From assembly GCF_036417845.1 (NCBI RefSeq), contig NC_089994.1, positions 16,138,001 to 16,202,000 on the forward strand: a stretch of DNA of 64,000 bases, in the 5' to 3' direction. The notes beneath the pieces were generated by a model. The model was not told the origin of the DNA, ran no database searches, and worked only from the letters and a program-made list of their open reading frames with translations. The stretch is from Apteryx mantelli. Taxonomy: Eukaryota > Chordata > Aves > Apterygiformes > Apterygidae. Positions 24,801 to 36,800 of this stretch are shown here, piece after piece (the stretch's first letter is position 1; every line of letters starts with the position of its first letter). The translations under genes were made by a program, and so were the position numbers.

Positions 24801-27800
24801 CGTAGCAACGGAGAAGATCCAAAGAAGCAGCTGCCACGCAAAAGGAGTGATTCATCAACCTATGAACTGGACACAATAAAGCAGCATCAGGCCTTTCTTT
24901 CAAGGTACGATTTCAAGGGAACAGAACCACCAATATTCTGGGGATAAGAGGGATGTAACTTCGAATCTCAAATGTTACTTTCTCATCCTATGACAAGCAA
25001 GATGGAGTAAAGCCTTAAGTTAGATTCGAGGGGTATAGATTTCGGTGTGTGTGTTGCGTACATGCAAAAAAATTAACAGCAGCCTTGCTCAGTGGCAGTG
25101 AGAGAAACCGGCTGCTCTACAGCACGTGTGTTGCAGTGGACAGGACAGGACCCTTCATCCTGTTGCGTGACAGACGAGGCACTCGGGTGGCTGCTTTTTT
25201 GCTGTGCTGCTCTTGCAGGGTGGAGGACATAGAGCAAATACATAAACAGTGTGGGTGAAGGCAGAGAAGCAGAATCGAGAAAGGTGCCCCTGATCCTTTA
25301 ATTTTGGCGTAGTTCAAGTGTGAGATTGGATCGCGGTGCCCTTTTCCGTGTCACGTGAGTAGGACCCTGCTGCCAGGGTAATGGGGCGCTCTGGATGAGG
25401 CATCCTCAACCCTAGTTGGTTGATTCGGGGAGCAGCCTTCAGCTACAGATGAGGATTGCTGCATCTGTGGTGTTTTATGTGACTCTGGCAAAGAAACCCG
25501 AGTTCCCTGTATGAAGCAGGGTCCGGGGATTGCATCCTGCCCCCTGCCAGGGCTGCTCCCTCACATCGAGATCATGTTTCAAATTTGTTATTCAGTATTG
25601 AAGTTCTCAGTGTCACATTGCTAAGCTGCTTCAAATGGACTTTCAGAAAACGTATCTGTTAACATAACTGATGACGTTTTCATAGCAGTCTTTCCGTTGC
25701 GGATTGTTCAGGGATAACTTCCGTAAGCCCGGAGGCTTTTCCTGACTGCATCCTTTTCCTCAGCCTGGGGAACTGGCCAGTCCATACGTTTTTCTCCTAT
25801 TTGCCCAGAAGAATTGCAGCATCTTAACACCTTTCCCCCCCAACTCCCAGGTACTAGGGAGCAATGTCCCACCCGGCAAACCCCGTTATCTGCATTACAG
25901 CTGTGTCCAAGGCTGTTCCTTTTGCCCCGGGCTGAGCGAAGGCCTGACCTACGTGCACCTCTCCCCCTCCTTCGCTGCCTGCAGTCATTGCCGCAGCGCG
26001 GGGACTCGTGCTGCCCTCCCTCATCAGGGCCCTTTTGTGAAAGACTCACAGGAGAGAGAAAGTATCAAAGCAGATGTTGTTGGTGCGCAGAGATGCTATA
26101 TTCAGAAAGACAGCTGCATTTACAAAAAACACAATAAGCTGCTCGGCTATTTCCAGCAGGTGACTAAAACGCAATCAGTCTCGTGTTCATCCCTTATCAA
26201 AACAGCCTCCTGTATTACAGGAGAAAATACTTGTCACACGAGTGTGCTTTCTCCTCCTTGTTCTTGGACTCAGGGGCACAGACTGAGCTAAGGGAAGCGA
26301 ACCGGCATCTGACTGCGGTTTTACATGTAGCTTAGGATAAGCAATGGCCTGACATAGCTAGGGGATCTCGCAGCACGGTCCCTCTTTTCAAAGAGCTTTG
26401 TCTCAGTGCCTCCTGCTCCATGTCCTGAGGAACATCCCTGCTCCCAACACGAAGCGCTTGCGGGGAGCCAGGCGAGGGCTGTCCGTGTTCAGTGCATCAA
26501 TGGATCGGTTTACCTTTACTCTTTTGGGGGTTTTATATCTTTTTTTTAAATCTACCTTTAGACCTTGGGTCAGAAGTGAGTCTTTGCCCATGGCTCGAGA
26601 ACAAGATCCTCTCAGGGAAGGGACAGGCTTCGGGCTGCAGGAGCGCTCCTGGCGTCTGTCCCCCTCGCTCCCGGCGCAGGGGAGACTCCGGTGCAGGGGT
26701 TCAGCTGTCCCCTCCGGGGGGTCAGCAGAATGTCGCATCTGGACCGGTCCCTGCACCTCTTGCTTGCAGCAGTCGCTGCTAAGGCTGCGCAGTCATCAGC
26801 AGCGTGCCCCATCGGTCTCCGTGTCCCAAAGCAATCATCATCTTCCCATTTGAAAACCAAGCCCTGATGTGACACGACTTCACGCAGGAGATTGGCAGAA
26901 CGGAGGCAGGTTTCGCTAACGGGCACAGCAGACTGGCAGCTTGGCACACAGAGGCCTTTCTGTCCATGCCTATTGCAGCTTGTGCCAAAGACGCTCATAT
27001 TTATTCATGTATCAGACCTACCCGCTTCCCTGGGATAATGCCCAGCAAGCCAGAGCAGCATCTGGAGATTACAATCACACATTTATTTTTAAATTCAGTC
27101 CTTCTGCACAACTACATTATTTCTGGCTGTGCTGTACTTGTATTATTGTAAATGAGTTGATTTGCTTCTGAAATCCATAAGCTCTTGTTTAATTAATGCA
27201 CACAGTACATCTGCTGCTTTTTAAAGGGAGAACAGAGCACTGTAGGTTGCTTGGAGCATGACGGATTCAGAGTTCCCCTTGGCTCTCATTTCTTTTGATT
27301 GCTAAAAAGACTATCAAGTACCCAGTAAAATGAGAGAAGCTGTCCAAATGGCTTAGCAGGAGAAGCGTTCTCATTCTCTCCTGCTCCCTGCCGAGGAATG
27401 CCACGGGAAGAAGGCCGGAGTGTACAAAATCCATGCGATCATCCTGCCATAACCCATCTGCTCTCAGGAGGGTCTGTCAGCTTGTGTTCATTGGAATCGA
27501 ACTGCTGTTGCACTGACTGCTTTCTGCAAAACTGAGCTTGTTCCTAAATAACTTTGCATTCCTTGCACACAGCAAACTTCATGTGTTGCAGTCTTGACAG
27601 CTAAAACCCTTCTAGTTTCGTTGAAGGTGGCTTGTTTTTAAATGTGCTCCAGCATTGCGTGTCTGGGCAGGCTGATCTCAGGGAGACTCGTTCCCGTCAC
27701 GCAGAGGGGAGCATACTCATTTAGCTGCCACTTGCTGTTGCCTCCCATTCCCCTCACTTCTGACTTCGCTGTTTTGACTTTGTGGTATGTATGTCTGGCA

Positions 27801-30800
27801 TAAGGAAGCTTGTTATTTCTTTGTGGTGGGTAGCCAAAGAGAATAATACGTGCATGTACGTGTATACCTCTTGGGAGAATATATGATAGCGCAGCATGGT
27901 GAGAAGGTTTTATTAGCATCCGTTGGGAGCGGCAGCAGCAGAGGTGCTGTCTCTAGGGTAATGCGTTGTTTGCCAAAACAGGAATATTAACTCGGAGTGA
28001 AACCCATTTATCTTCTTCCCAATTACGTGAGCATTTGCAGCCATTCGTTTTCTGAACAGCCATCCCGGAGGCAGAGCGTGTGCAAGCACGACTGCTCCAG
28101 CACTGCCGGTGGCGGAGAGCAATAGCCCTACATCCGCGCAGGCAGCAGCGCTGGGATGGCGCAGCCCGCCCGGCAGCCAGGACGCTGCTTTTGGAGCGGC
28201 CTCGCTGAGCAAGGGCTATGGCGTGGGGAGCTGTGGCAAGCGCTGGTGACCGCCTCGGACTTGGTCTTGGGGCTGCAGAGGTGGGGGAGACTCTTGCATT
28301 TGCATCATCCCTGACTCCAGGCCAGAAGAACTTTCATCCACCCAAACTGTCGCGAAATCCATGTATCTCACGTTTTACAGAACCCATTCAGATGCTTTTT
28401 AGAGTCCTTTAAAACACCCCATTAGTCACTACTGGTACTTTATCTGAAACTCTCCAGTTGTAATTGTAACGAAGGTAACCCAGCAAGGCTGCAGCCTAAA
28501 TCTGTAGGATCTGGAGAGCAAGAGATATTGCATCTCATTGCTTCTGGGTAGTAACTAGAGGAATCTCAGACAACTTCTTTCTGAGTCAGGTTACTGCAGT
28601 GTTAACACGTGGGTCATCTCCCCGTCCGACCCCAGATCCAGACCGCAAAGCAGCTCCGCTTCCCAGCGGGACCGGGGGCTGCTGCCTTCCCGGCCGTCTC
28701 CTCCAAGAGCTCCTCTTTCTCCTTCCACAATGTCTGAGGGAGATTTGACTTTAAATCTGTGCTTTAAACCTGTGTATCACCCAACCTGCACTGCACGCAG
28801 GTTGAATTTTTCCAGGAGATTTGATACCTGAAAGGGGAGGAAAAAAGCTAGAGACATTCTGTATTATTATTACTTTTAAATTACAGCTACCTGCATATGC
28901 TGGGCTGGTTGGGAGGTAGTTAGAAGGGTAATAGCTTGGCACATGTGGCCTCGTGGGCAAAAAAAGAGGTGGGAGCGTCCTGGGTGCATGATAAAGACAA
29001 TTTACCATGTGGTCCCCGGGTTCATTGCCTTCCTGTGCGGTATACATGCATGGAAACTGCAGTGTAAACTTGGTGCGCAAGGATATCAGAAACTCTCTTG
29101 CAGATTTTGATCTTTCTTTTTCTCTTTCCCTTCCCATTTTCTTTTTTTCTTTTCTTTTTTAATCCTGTAACATTTGTCCAACTACTTCCATGAGGAAGAA
29201 ATGGGTAAGCACAGCTTTCTGTAACATTTGAGAATAAGGTGATGACAGGAACTCAAATGTTAACAACCAGAGAGCATAGCAGTAATATGTGTAATGAAAT
29301 GAATCACTGCAAATCTGCTTTCTTTCCCCTGGTATTGTAGTAATTTTGGTTTGCTGGGGGGATTTTTTTAGCTTGCAAATGGCTGTTATACTACCAGCAA
29401 CCCACATTTCGATTCCTCAGAAAAACACTTTGAGGAGATGGGAGGAGTGTGTAAATGAACCCACTTGGAGCTTAAATTTTTGTGGTCTAAATTATGCCAA
29501 TGAAGTGGAAGGACAGTTTGCTGGCTAGTGAAACTGCAGTGCAGAGGCCTGGTGGATTGATTGGCACAGTGCCTTCGCTGAAGTGTTAGAAATTCTCCTC
29601 ACTGTCAATCTCTTACCCAGCCTTCAATTAAGAAAAAACATACCGAGCAAAGTTTTGACTTTCTGCTCTGCTTTTGTCCCAGTTTACATTCTAGTGTTCT
29701 GAGAAACGACCCGGGATCCAGGCGATCTAGTAGCTCCACGATGTTGGATGGAGGAAATATTGGAAAGTTTGAATTTGAGATCACGGACTTCTTCCTCTTT
29801 GGTTCTCCCCTGGGGCTGGTTCTTGCGCTGCGAAAAACTGTCATCCCAGCTCTAGACAGTAAGTCCTGATGTAAACTGCTGTGCTCCCTGGTTTAAGCAC
29901 CTCCTGCTACAAGTCCAGTAATTTGATGAGACAAACTGTAACTGCAGGTAAAACCAAGTATGTATATGTAATAGGTATTGAACCATAAGGAAGCAGAGCA
30001 CTGGCTGCTGCAGCCAGTGCTGATTAGACGATCTATTTGTGATTTACTTCCAAACATTAAAAATAAAGATTCAAAAAACTGCTCAGTAAATATTGTACCG
30101 ATTAAAAAAAACTGTTTCAGTTGACTAAACTGGAATATGAGGAAGGTAATTAATCTTCAGTGCTTTTTTTTTTTTTAACCCTGCAGTTGTCTATTTCACA
30201 GAAATGTTTCTGAAAATTTACCACATAACCCTGTGATACTTGAAAATCTCTAATTTTTTTTCTCCCCACCTCTTTAGTCTTTCAGCTGAGACCAGCTTGT
30301 CAGCAAGTCTATAACCTGTTCCACCCCGCAGACCCGTCTGCTTCCCGCCTCGAGCCTCTGTTGGAGAGGAAGTTCTACCTGTTGCCCCCCTTTAACGTTC
30401 CCCGCTACCAGAGGTTCCCGCTGGGTGACGGCAATTCTGCCGTTCTGGGTAAGTCCCTTGGCGTCCGTATTAGCTGCTGAAAGGGTTATAGTCGCCCTTT
30501 ACGTGAAACTGCCAAAGCAATTGGGAATGACAAGAGAGGGAACTGGCCCTGTAACACTAGCTTTGTTCCCGATTTATCAGACAAGTAGTTTTCTTCCAAC
30601 AAAACCGGTGCCTTGTGGCCCAGATGCCCCTCGTTTGTCACACAAAGGCCATCAGCCGCTGAGAGTTACCGTGCAGCGACCTCTCTCCGAAGGTCCCTGT
30701 TTTGCACCCCAGCCAGCGCTTGTGGTTGGGACTATTCTGTAGTAACGAAACATGATCAACTTGGCTGAGTTTTGGGAGCTTGATGTTTTGGGGGCCAGTG

Positions 30801-33800
30801 AAGACTGGAAGGAGCAGAGTCAACAGTGAGGTCATGAGATGATTTACTTGGTTGCACCATGTGCTTTTTGGTGGAACCAGGCAAAGGACTGGCTGCTGCA
30901 GCTTGCTGGGCTGCTGACAGTGCCTTGCCCTTACCAGCTTGCCGAGGAGATGCTCTGTTTTCCTAGGAAACATTTCTCTGCCATCAGTGGCCTCTTCACT
31001 TGCTCTAGCCCAATTGCAGTAGTAGCAAAGTCTAAAACGGCTCTGTGCATGCCCTTTTGTCTTACTGGGTTGCATTGAAACAACTGTGTCCTGACCATGT
31101 CCTGCCTCAGCTCCCATGACATCAATGCTCTGGCAGTTGATCTAATAAAATAAATTATATTTCCTACCATCTTCACCTCACTTCTGTGCCTAGACTCTCA
31201 TGGTCTGTTGCCGTTCCAGCGCAGGCTCTCATTGCAAGGAGCTTTCAGGGAAGCTCGCCACTGTGCAGAATTAAACTAAATTTGACCTTTCTGCTTCACC
31301 TGAAGCTTTGGTTCCCTGCAGGGTCAAGGCTTTGGGGCAGGAAGAACAATTGCACCGTAATTTTTTCTGTGTTAGAGGTTGCCGGTCAAAGGCTAGGAGT
31401 CACTGCTGTAAAACTAGGTTTACAGCACACAAGAAATCAAGGTGGCAAACCAGAGTAGAATATCAAAGGCACCAGCTACCAAGGCTGTTTTTTCAAAGCT
31501 CTGGTAACTTTCCATTTGTTTAATATTTGAATCATGCAGGACTAAATGAAGAGGAATGTATATCTAGAGATGAATAATTCTGGTGCTGTTCATCACTTTA
31601 AGATTGAAAATGCAAAGCAGTGGTCTCCTGATGTTTCTGTATCTTTAAATACTGTATTTTGATTGCTGAATCTGGAGGTCTGATGTGTTAAATGGGCATG
31701 AACTAAAACCCATGTTTAACAAAGCAAATAGAATACTTTCTGCACTTTTCCCACTCACTCTTCAGATTTCACAAAGATTTTGCCACAACACTTTTTAAAA
31801 ATGGATCCACCCACAACTACATTTGTACCAAGTCCAGTTAGGCTTAGAAAAGCTCAGGGAATCTATAGCAACTTGAACAGCAGTTTGCTTTTTGGGTGCA
31901 TTTTAAGTATCAGCTGTAAGTGGCTTCTTAGAAAAATCCTAAATATCTTATTTTCTTCCTCTTAAATCCATTTAAAATCCCCTGTTCCCATTGAAGCCTG
32001 AGGCAAAAACCCCATTGACATTGAGAAACCTCTATTCTGGTTATCATTCTGTGCAATAGCGGGGAACTTACTAGTTTACCGTGCCTCCCTGGACCTTTGT
32101 TACGTTGGCTGTGTCTAAGTTTGGAGAGACACTTGGCGATAAAATGCAGAGGATTTAAACAGCAATTAAGTACAAGATGCGTAGAGTGATTCCAAAACCC
32201 TCTCCAGGTTTGTTATTAGAGGAGATGCTGCTCTGCCGTGATGAATAAAAGTGACAAAAAAGCAGCTTTAAATTCTCTTCTCGTGTAAGACAAAGCCTCT
32301 TCATTTGCTTAGCATAAAGTAGCAGGCTGTTCTTTTCCATTAGAATCAAAATTTCAGTGTTGTGATGTACACGTTACCCAGAGGGACTGTTCAGACCATG
32401 ATTTGCAAATCCAGTCCTGACGCTAGAGTGTGCACTGCAGGACACTCCAGGAAAGTTAACTGCTCCTATAGTTAAGGTATGGGATTTGGTGCTCAATTAT
32501 AATTAGTTCTGTACAAAACCTTCTGTGGCATGGCTTGTGCCACATGTTTCCTCTTGCAGATAGCTTGCTTTTCAAGTCCATAGTTCAGAAGACCTCTTAG
32601 ACCTTTTTTTTTCTCATTTTCCCATCTGTACTAAGTGTTGAGTCCCCGTTTCATTACAGCCAACTTGCGGAGTGAAATCAAATTCACGTCCCTGCTTACT
32701 CCTGGGCTTTGCAGTGTGTAGGCTGTGAGTCTGATTCAAGTAAGTCTCCCCTCAGAGTACACTTCTGTCCTCATAGTAAAAAGATTTCCCTGGATCTGCT
32801 GGGTATTTATGGAGCTGGCTCATTTGGAGAAGCTGGTTAAGAGGAGTTCCTCCTCTTTTGCTGTTGAAATGCCATCCTTGTGCTTTTCTCTGCTACCAGT
32901 TAAAATCTTGCTTGTGTGGGTCTATTTGGAAAGTCACCCAGGTTTGTTTCTTCTCCTCTATTTGAAGGTTGTCCTTTCATAGAAGACCATGATCCGTAGT
33001 CGAAGTGCTCGGTTGTACTGTTTGTATGTTAACACTTTGTGGCCACATGTTTGTTGTTCCTTGTCCTTCTGTTTTCTTCCCATCTGCTTCTAGTTGAGAC
33101 AATCCAGAACAATCCCATCCTGCTCATGGAAAGCAGCCCTTTGGGTGCTCTCCAGCACCAGGACAGCTTCATGGAAACAAGTATCCCTGTTCCCGTTCTG
33201 AATTGGCAAGATGTTTCCAATAAAAGTGCTGGTTTTGCTGAGTGTGTGTAATCTACACTTTTGTATCGTCTGTGGTGTTGGGTACTTGGGGTGCTTTTTG
33301 GAGATGGCTCTGTTGCCTCCTGGAGCTGAAAGCTTCACGCTGTGTCTCAGGCTGTGCCACATGAAATGACTGCCCGGGTCTGCGCGGCTGCCACGAAAGA
33401 CAACAAGCGGCAGTCGCAAGCTGTGACCCTTCCCGGCGCTATGCTGAAGGGGAGCCTGGAGCCACGGGCTTATATTTGCCCTTCTGGGGTGGCCGTGCTG
33501 CTGGAACAGTGCCTGTGGCCTGTGTCGGAGAGCAGAGTTTGCCTGTTTCAATATTTCCTGTTGGGACGCTTCTGGTGGCTCTGCTGAGTACAGTGAATGA
33601 GGCTTTCAGCCCCTAAGGTGGCTTTTAAAAATTAATTTCTCAATTTCTGCCTTCAAAGCGAAGTTTGATGTATTTGGTTTACTTTATTTTCCGTCATAAA
33701 TGCTGCATGGCCTTATTCTGGTTGTGGCTGGTGCTACATCTGCAATTTTAATGAGACTTTGACTTTTAGTTTTTTCTTCTCGCTGTCTTACCTGTCCATT

Positions 33801-36800
33801 CTTGCCCTTTTCCAGTATTTTGCATTGAGAGCTTGTTTCTGCTGCTTCTTAATTTTTTTGACAAGCTGACCCTTGCTGTTTCTGAGCAGTCCAGTGTGTT
33901 ACGTGGTCATACAAAATGGCAACGTTGCTGATGACACCAGATAGTCTCTCCTTCTGTCTTTTGAAGATGTTAGCTGATTTTTAGGTATGCCGTTGCCACC
34001 TTGCCTGTGCTATGATGTTCTGTAAGGAAGCGGAGGGAAAGGATCCGGCACTATTAACTAATCACTTTGGAGGTCGCTGATGAAATGCCATTGAGCTGTC
34101 AGCTGCCACATCCTGCTGCCAGGACGGTGCTTTCAGAAGCTTCTCTGCTCTCTGCCCTGTGTTTCAAGAGCACAGCGTGGCCAAGCAGTGCTGGGTTCGA
34201 CTGCAGCAAGTGCTGAATCCCAGTCCAGCCGTTGTGCTGAGGGAGATTCCCACAAGCATAAAAACTTCCGGACAGTTGAAAGCTATGTTGCTCTTGAGCT
34301 CAGGGTAGCAACTCCAGGGTGCTCAGTGCTGGCCAGGGACTCCAGTGCAAGCAGGGTCTGGCCCGTGCTGAGCACCTGGCTGGCTGTTTTATTTTATTTT
34401 ACTTTTTATTATTTTTTATTGAACGGCACGTATTTTTGACTGCTTTCAGTGCTCCCTGCTTTGGTGCCGCAGCTCAGCCTGCAAACAGCGCGTATTGGAA
34501 TCTGCCGTTCAGATACCCCAAGGACTTAACTCGGTGCCAGCAGCGCATTAGGAGAGTGGCCCTGAGCCATTCACTTAGTGGGAAACAATTAGTAAGAACA
34601 CTGACAAACGAGTCCGTAAATGAAAAGGCACAGCATTGAACTGGGTATTAACGAGCCGTAGCTAGGCAAAAAAGAGCGATTTTGCTCCTTGTGCCACCTT
34701 TTCTGGAAGCGCAGTAAAGCCTCAGCTCACCGCATGGCCCTGAGCGGTGCGTGCTGGGGGAAGGGGTGACCAGGGTGCTGTGCTAGCCAGGTGTCCCCTG
34801 TCTGAAGTGTCTTTGTTCTCATAAGTTTGCCCTCAAAAAGGTACCCTCGAAATGCAGGAGATGTGGCCACGCTGGAGCAGCAGCTCTCGCGGGTGCTCAG
34901 GTCAAGCCGTGCTGGCGTGGCAGCGTCTAAACGGCGAGGATGGTGCTGCACGCGGGGTTGGGCGCAAAGCGTACGTGGAGTTTAGGAGGAATGGCTGTGC
35001 CAGGTTTTTTCCACAAGGGAATCGGGTCCTAGGGTTGATCCGTAAGCCGCTGTTGCTGCAGCTTTGCGGGTCTGGGAAGCTCGACTGCAGTGGGAGCAGC
35101 GCACAGGAGAGGCTGTCCGTCCTCCCTCCCCACCCTGTCTCTTCCTGGCCATTACTGCTCTTAAAAGCTGGCCTGTTTTGAGGACAGGGGCTGCATAGGA
35201 GGGAAAAGAGAGAGAGATGCCAGTGTGTCTGGAAATGCGAAAGCAGCGCGAGTGGGCCGGCGTGTGGGAGCGCTGCTGTCAGCCTGCGCCCCAGCGCTGG
35301 CACAGCAGACTCCTGCCACCAACGCGGGCGATACCAAGCTGAACGGTTGAGCAACACCGGGACGGATTAGGGCTTATGTGGGTGAAAATTAATTACTCCT
35401 GGGGTGACACTAGCTAGGAGGGCATTCGAAGGGCTGCTGCACTTTGTGCTTTAAACCCATCGTATCCAAAAATCCAGCGTCACACCGGGAAAAGGGAGAC
35501 TGACTGAAAAGAGCAAGCCCAAAACACCACTATTTTCCCCTTTTTTTTACCTCTCAGTTTCTGTGCTCTCAGGAAGGGAGGTTAAACTCGGGCAGAGCCA
35601 AGTGAAGCTCTGCTAACGGAGCCAGGGCCGTGATCGGTGCAGGCAGCCCCGCGTTTGGCCCAGCTTTCTCTCTTGTGCAGCATTGCCGTAATGCTTTTTT
35701 TAGCATGCCTTCCAGCTGCTTCCTATTTCAGGCTACAGCTGTTTTATTTTTAAGGGGGAGGAAGGAGTTCGGGCTTAGATGGTTAGCTAACCCTGAACAG
35801 AGCTCAGCATTTTTCCTAGCACGGACAAAGCCAGACCTTTCGCTGCGCCTGACCGAATGCAGGGGCAGCTGACGGAGCACCACCTCGGCTTGAACGTCCT
35901 CCTCTTGCTCACGCCGGTGCTTTCCGCGGTAAGAAAGCGGTGCTGGCTCGGTGAGGTCGGCTGGGCTGTGGCCACTGGCAGCAGCCCTGACAGCCAGCCG
36001 CTCCGTGCAAGGCGAAAAAGGAGGAAAGTGCTGAGAAAGTGATGCTGGTAATGGCCTTGCAGGCCCAACGTGGGCAGTACGTGAAGCTCATCACCAGGTC
36101 AGGCTCCTGCTAGGCCTCGGATCTCGCAGCCCCCGTAGCTTCTACGCGGAGCAGCTTGTGGCCTTATTTTCCCTGCAGAGAACCGATCTCCCTTACCAGC
36201 ACTTATCTCCGGGCTTTCTGCTCCGTGCGCTCGCTTTCCCCGCGATGCAGCGTGGTCGTGTGGGCACAGACGCTGCTGCTGTGAGCTCAGAGATCAGAGG
36301 AAGCGAATCGGGAGCCCCAAGCAAAAAGATCAATGTTAAAATAAACCGGCTGCCAAAACAACTCCCTGTGTCAACCGCATACCAGGATCAAATCCAAGGA
36401 CAACTGGCTGGAATAGGTGGCGGGCGTTGGTGCTCGCGTTCCCCGTGGCCTTTGCTGCCCGTGTGGGCACAGACCTTTGCCCTGTCTGAAACTTGAAAAA
36501 AGTTCAGGTGCTGCCACCCGGGAACGGCAGAGATGGGCAACATGCGATGACAGTAACTAGCTTTGCTCGTGCGTGGTACTGTCCCACCGTGCTGCCTGCT
36601 GGGGGTCCTTGTATTAAATCCTTGGTGGCGCAGGAGCTTGCGAGATGCCGGAAACATTTAGTTCGGCCTTGCAGCAGCCACGGGCAGGTAGATGCTCTTT
36701 CCACCTGCTGCAGGGAGAAAACTGAGGTATAGAGCTCTTATCTTGACTTCCTGCACCTCTTGGTTTGCCAGTCCTGAACATTTTAGGTCCATTTCCCTCT

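Noticed and set aside
32725-32982. Hydrophobic 85-codon open frame in the longest intron
   Set aside because: No signal of conservation, no family recognised, and AT-rich intronic context; probably chance.
34180-34220. B-box-like ggttcga sequence suggesting a tRNA
   Set aside because: No A-box at the right distance and no cloverleaf could be drawn.
36660-36740. Possible additional antisense MIR-like fragment
   Set aside because: Only one short block (gagaaaactgaggtatagag) fits; too little for a call.
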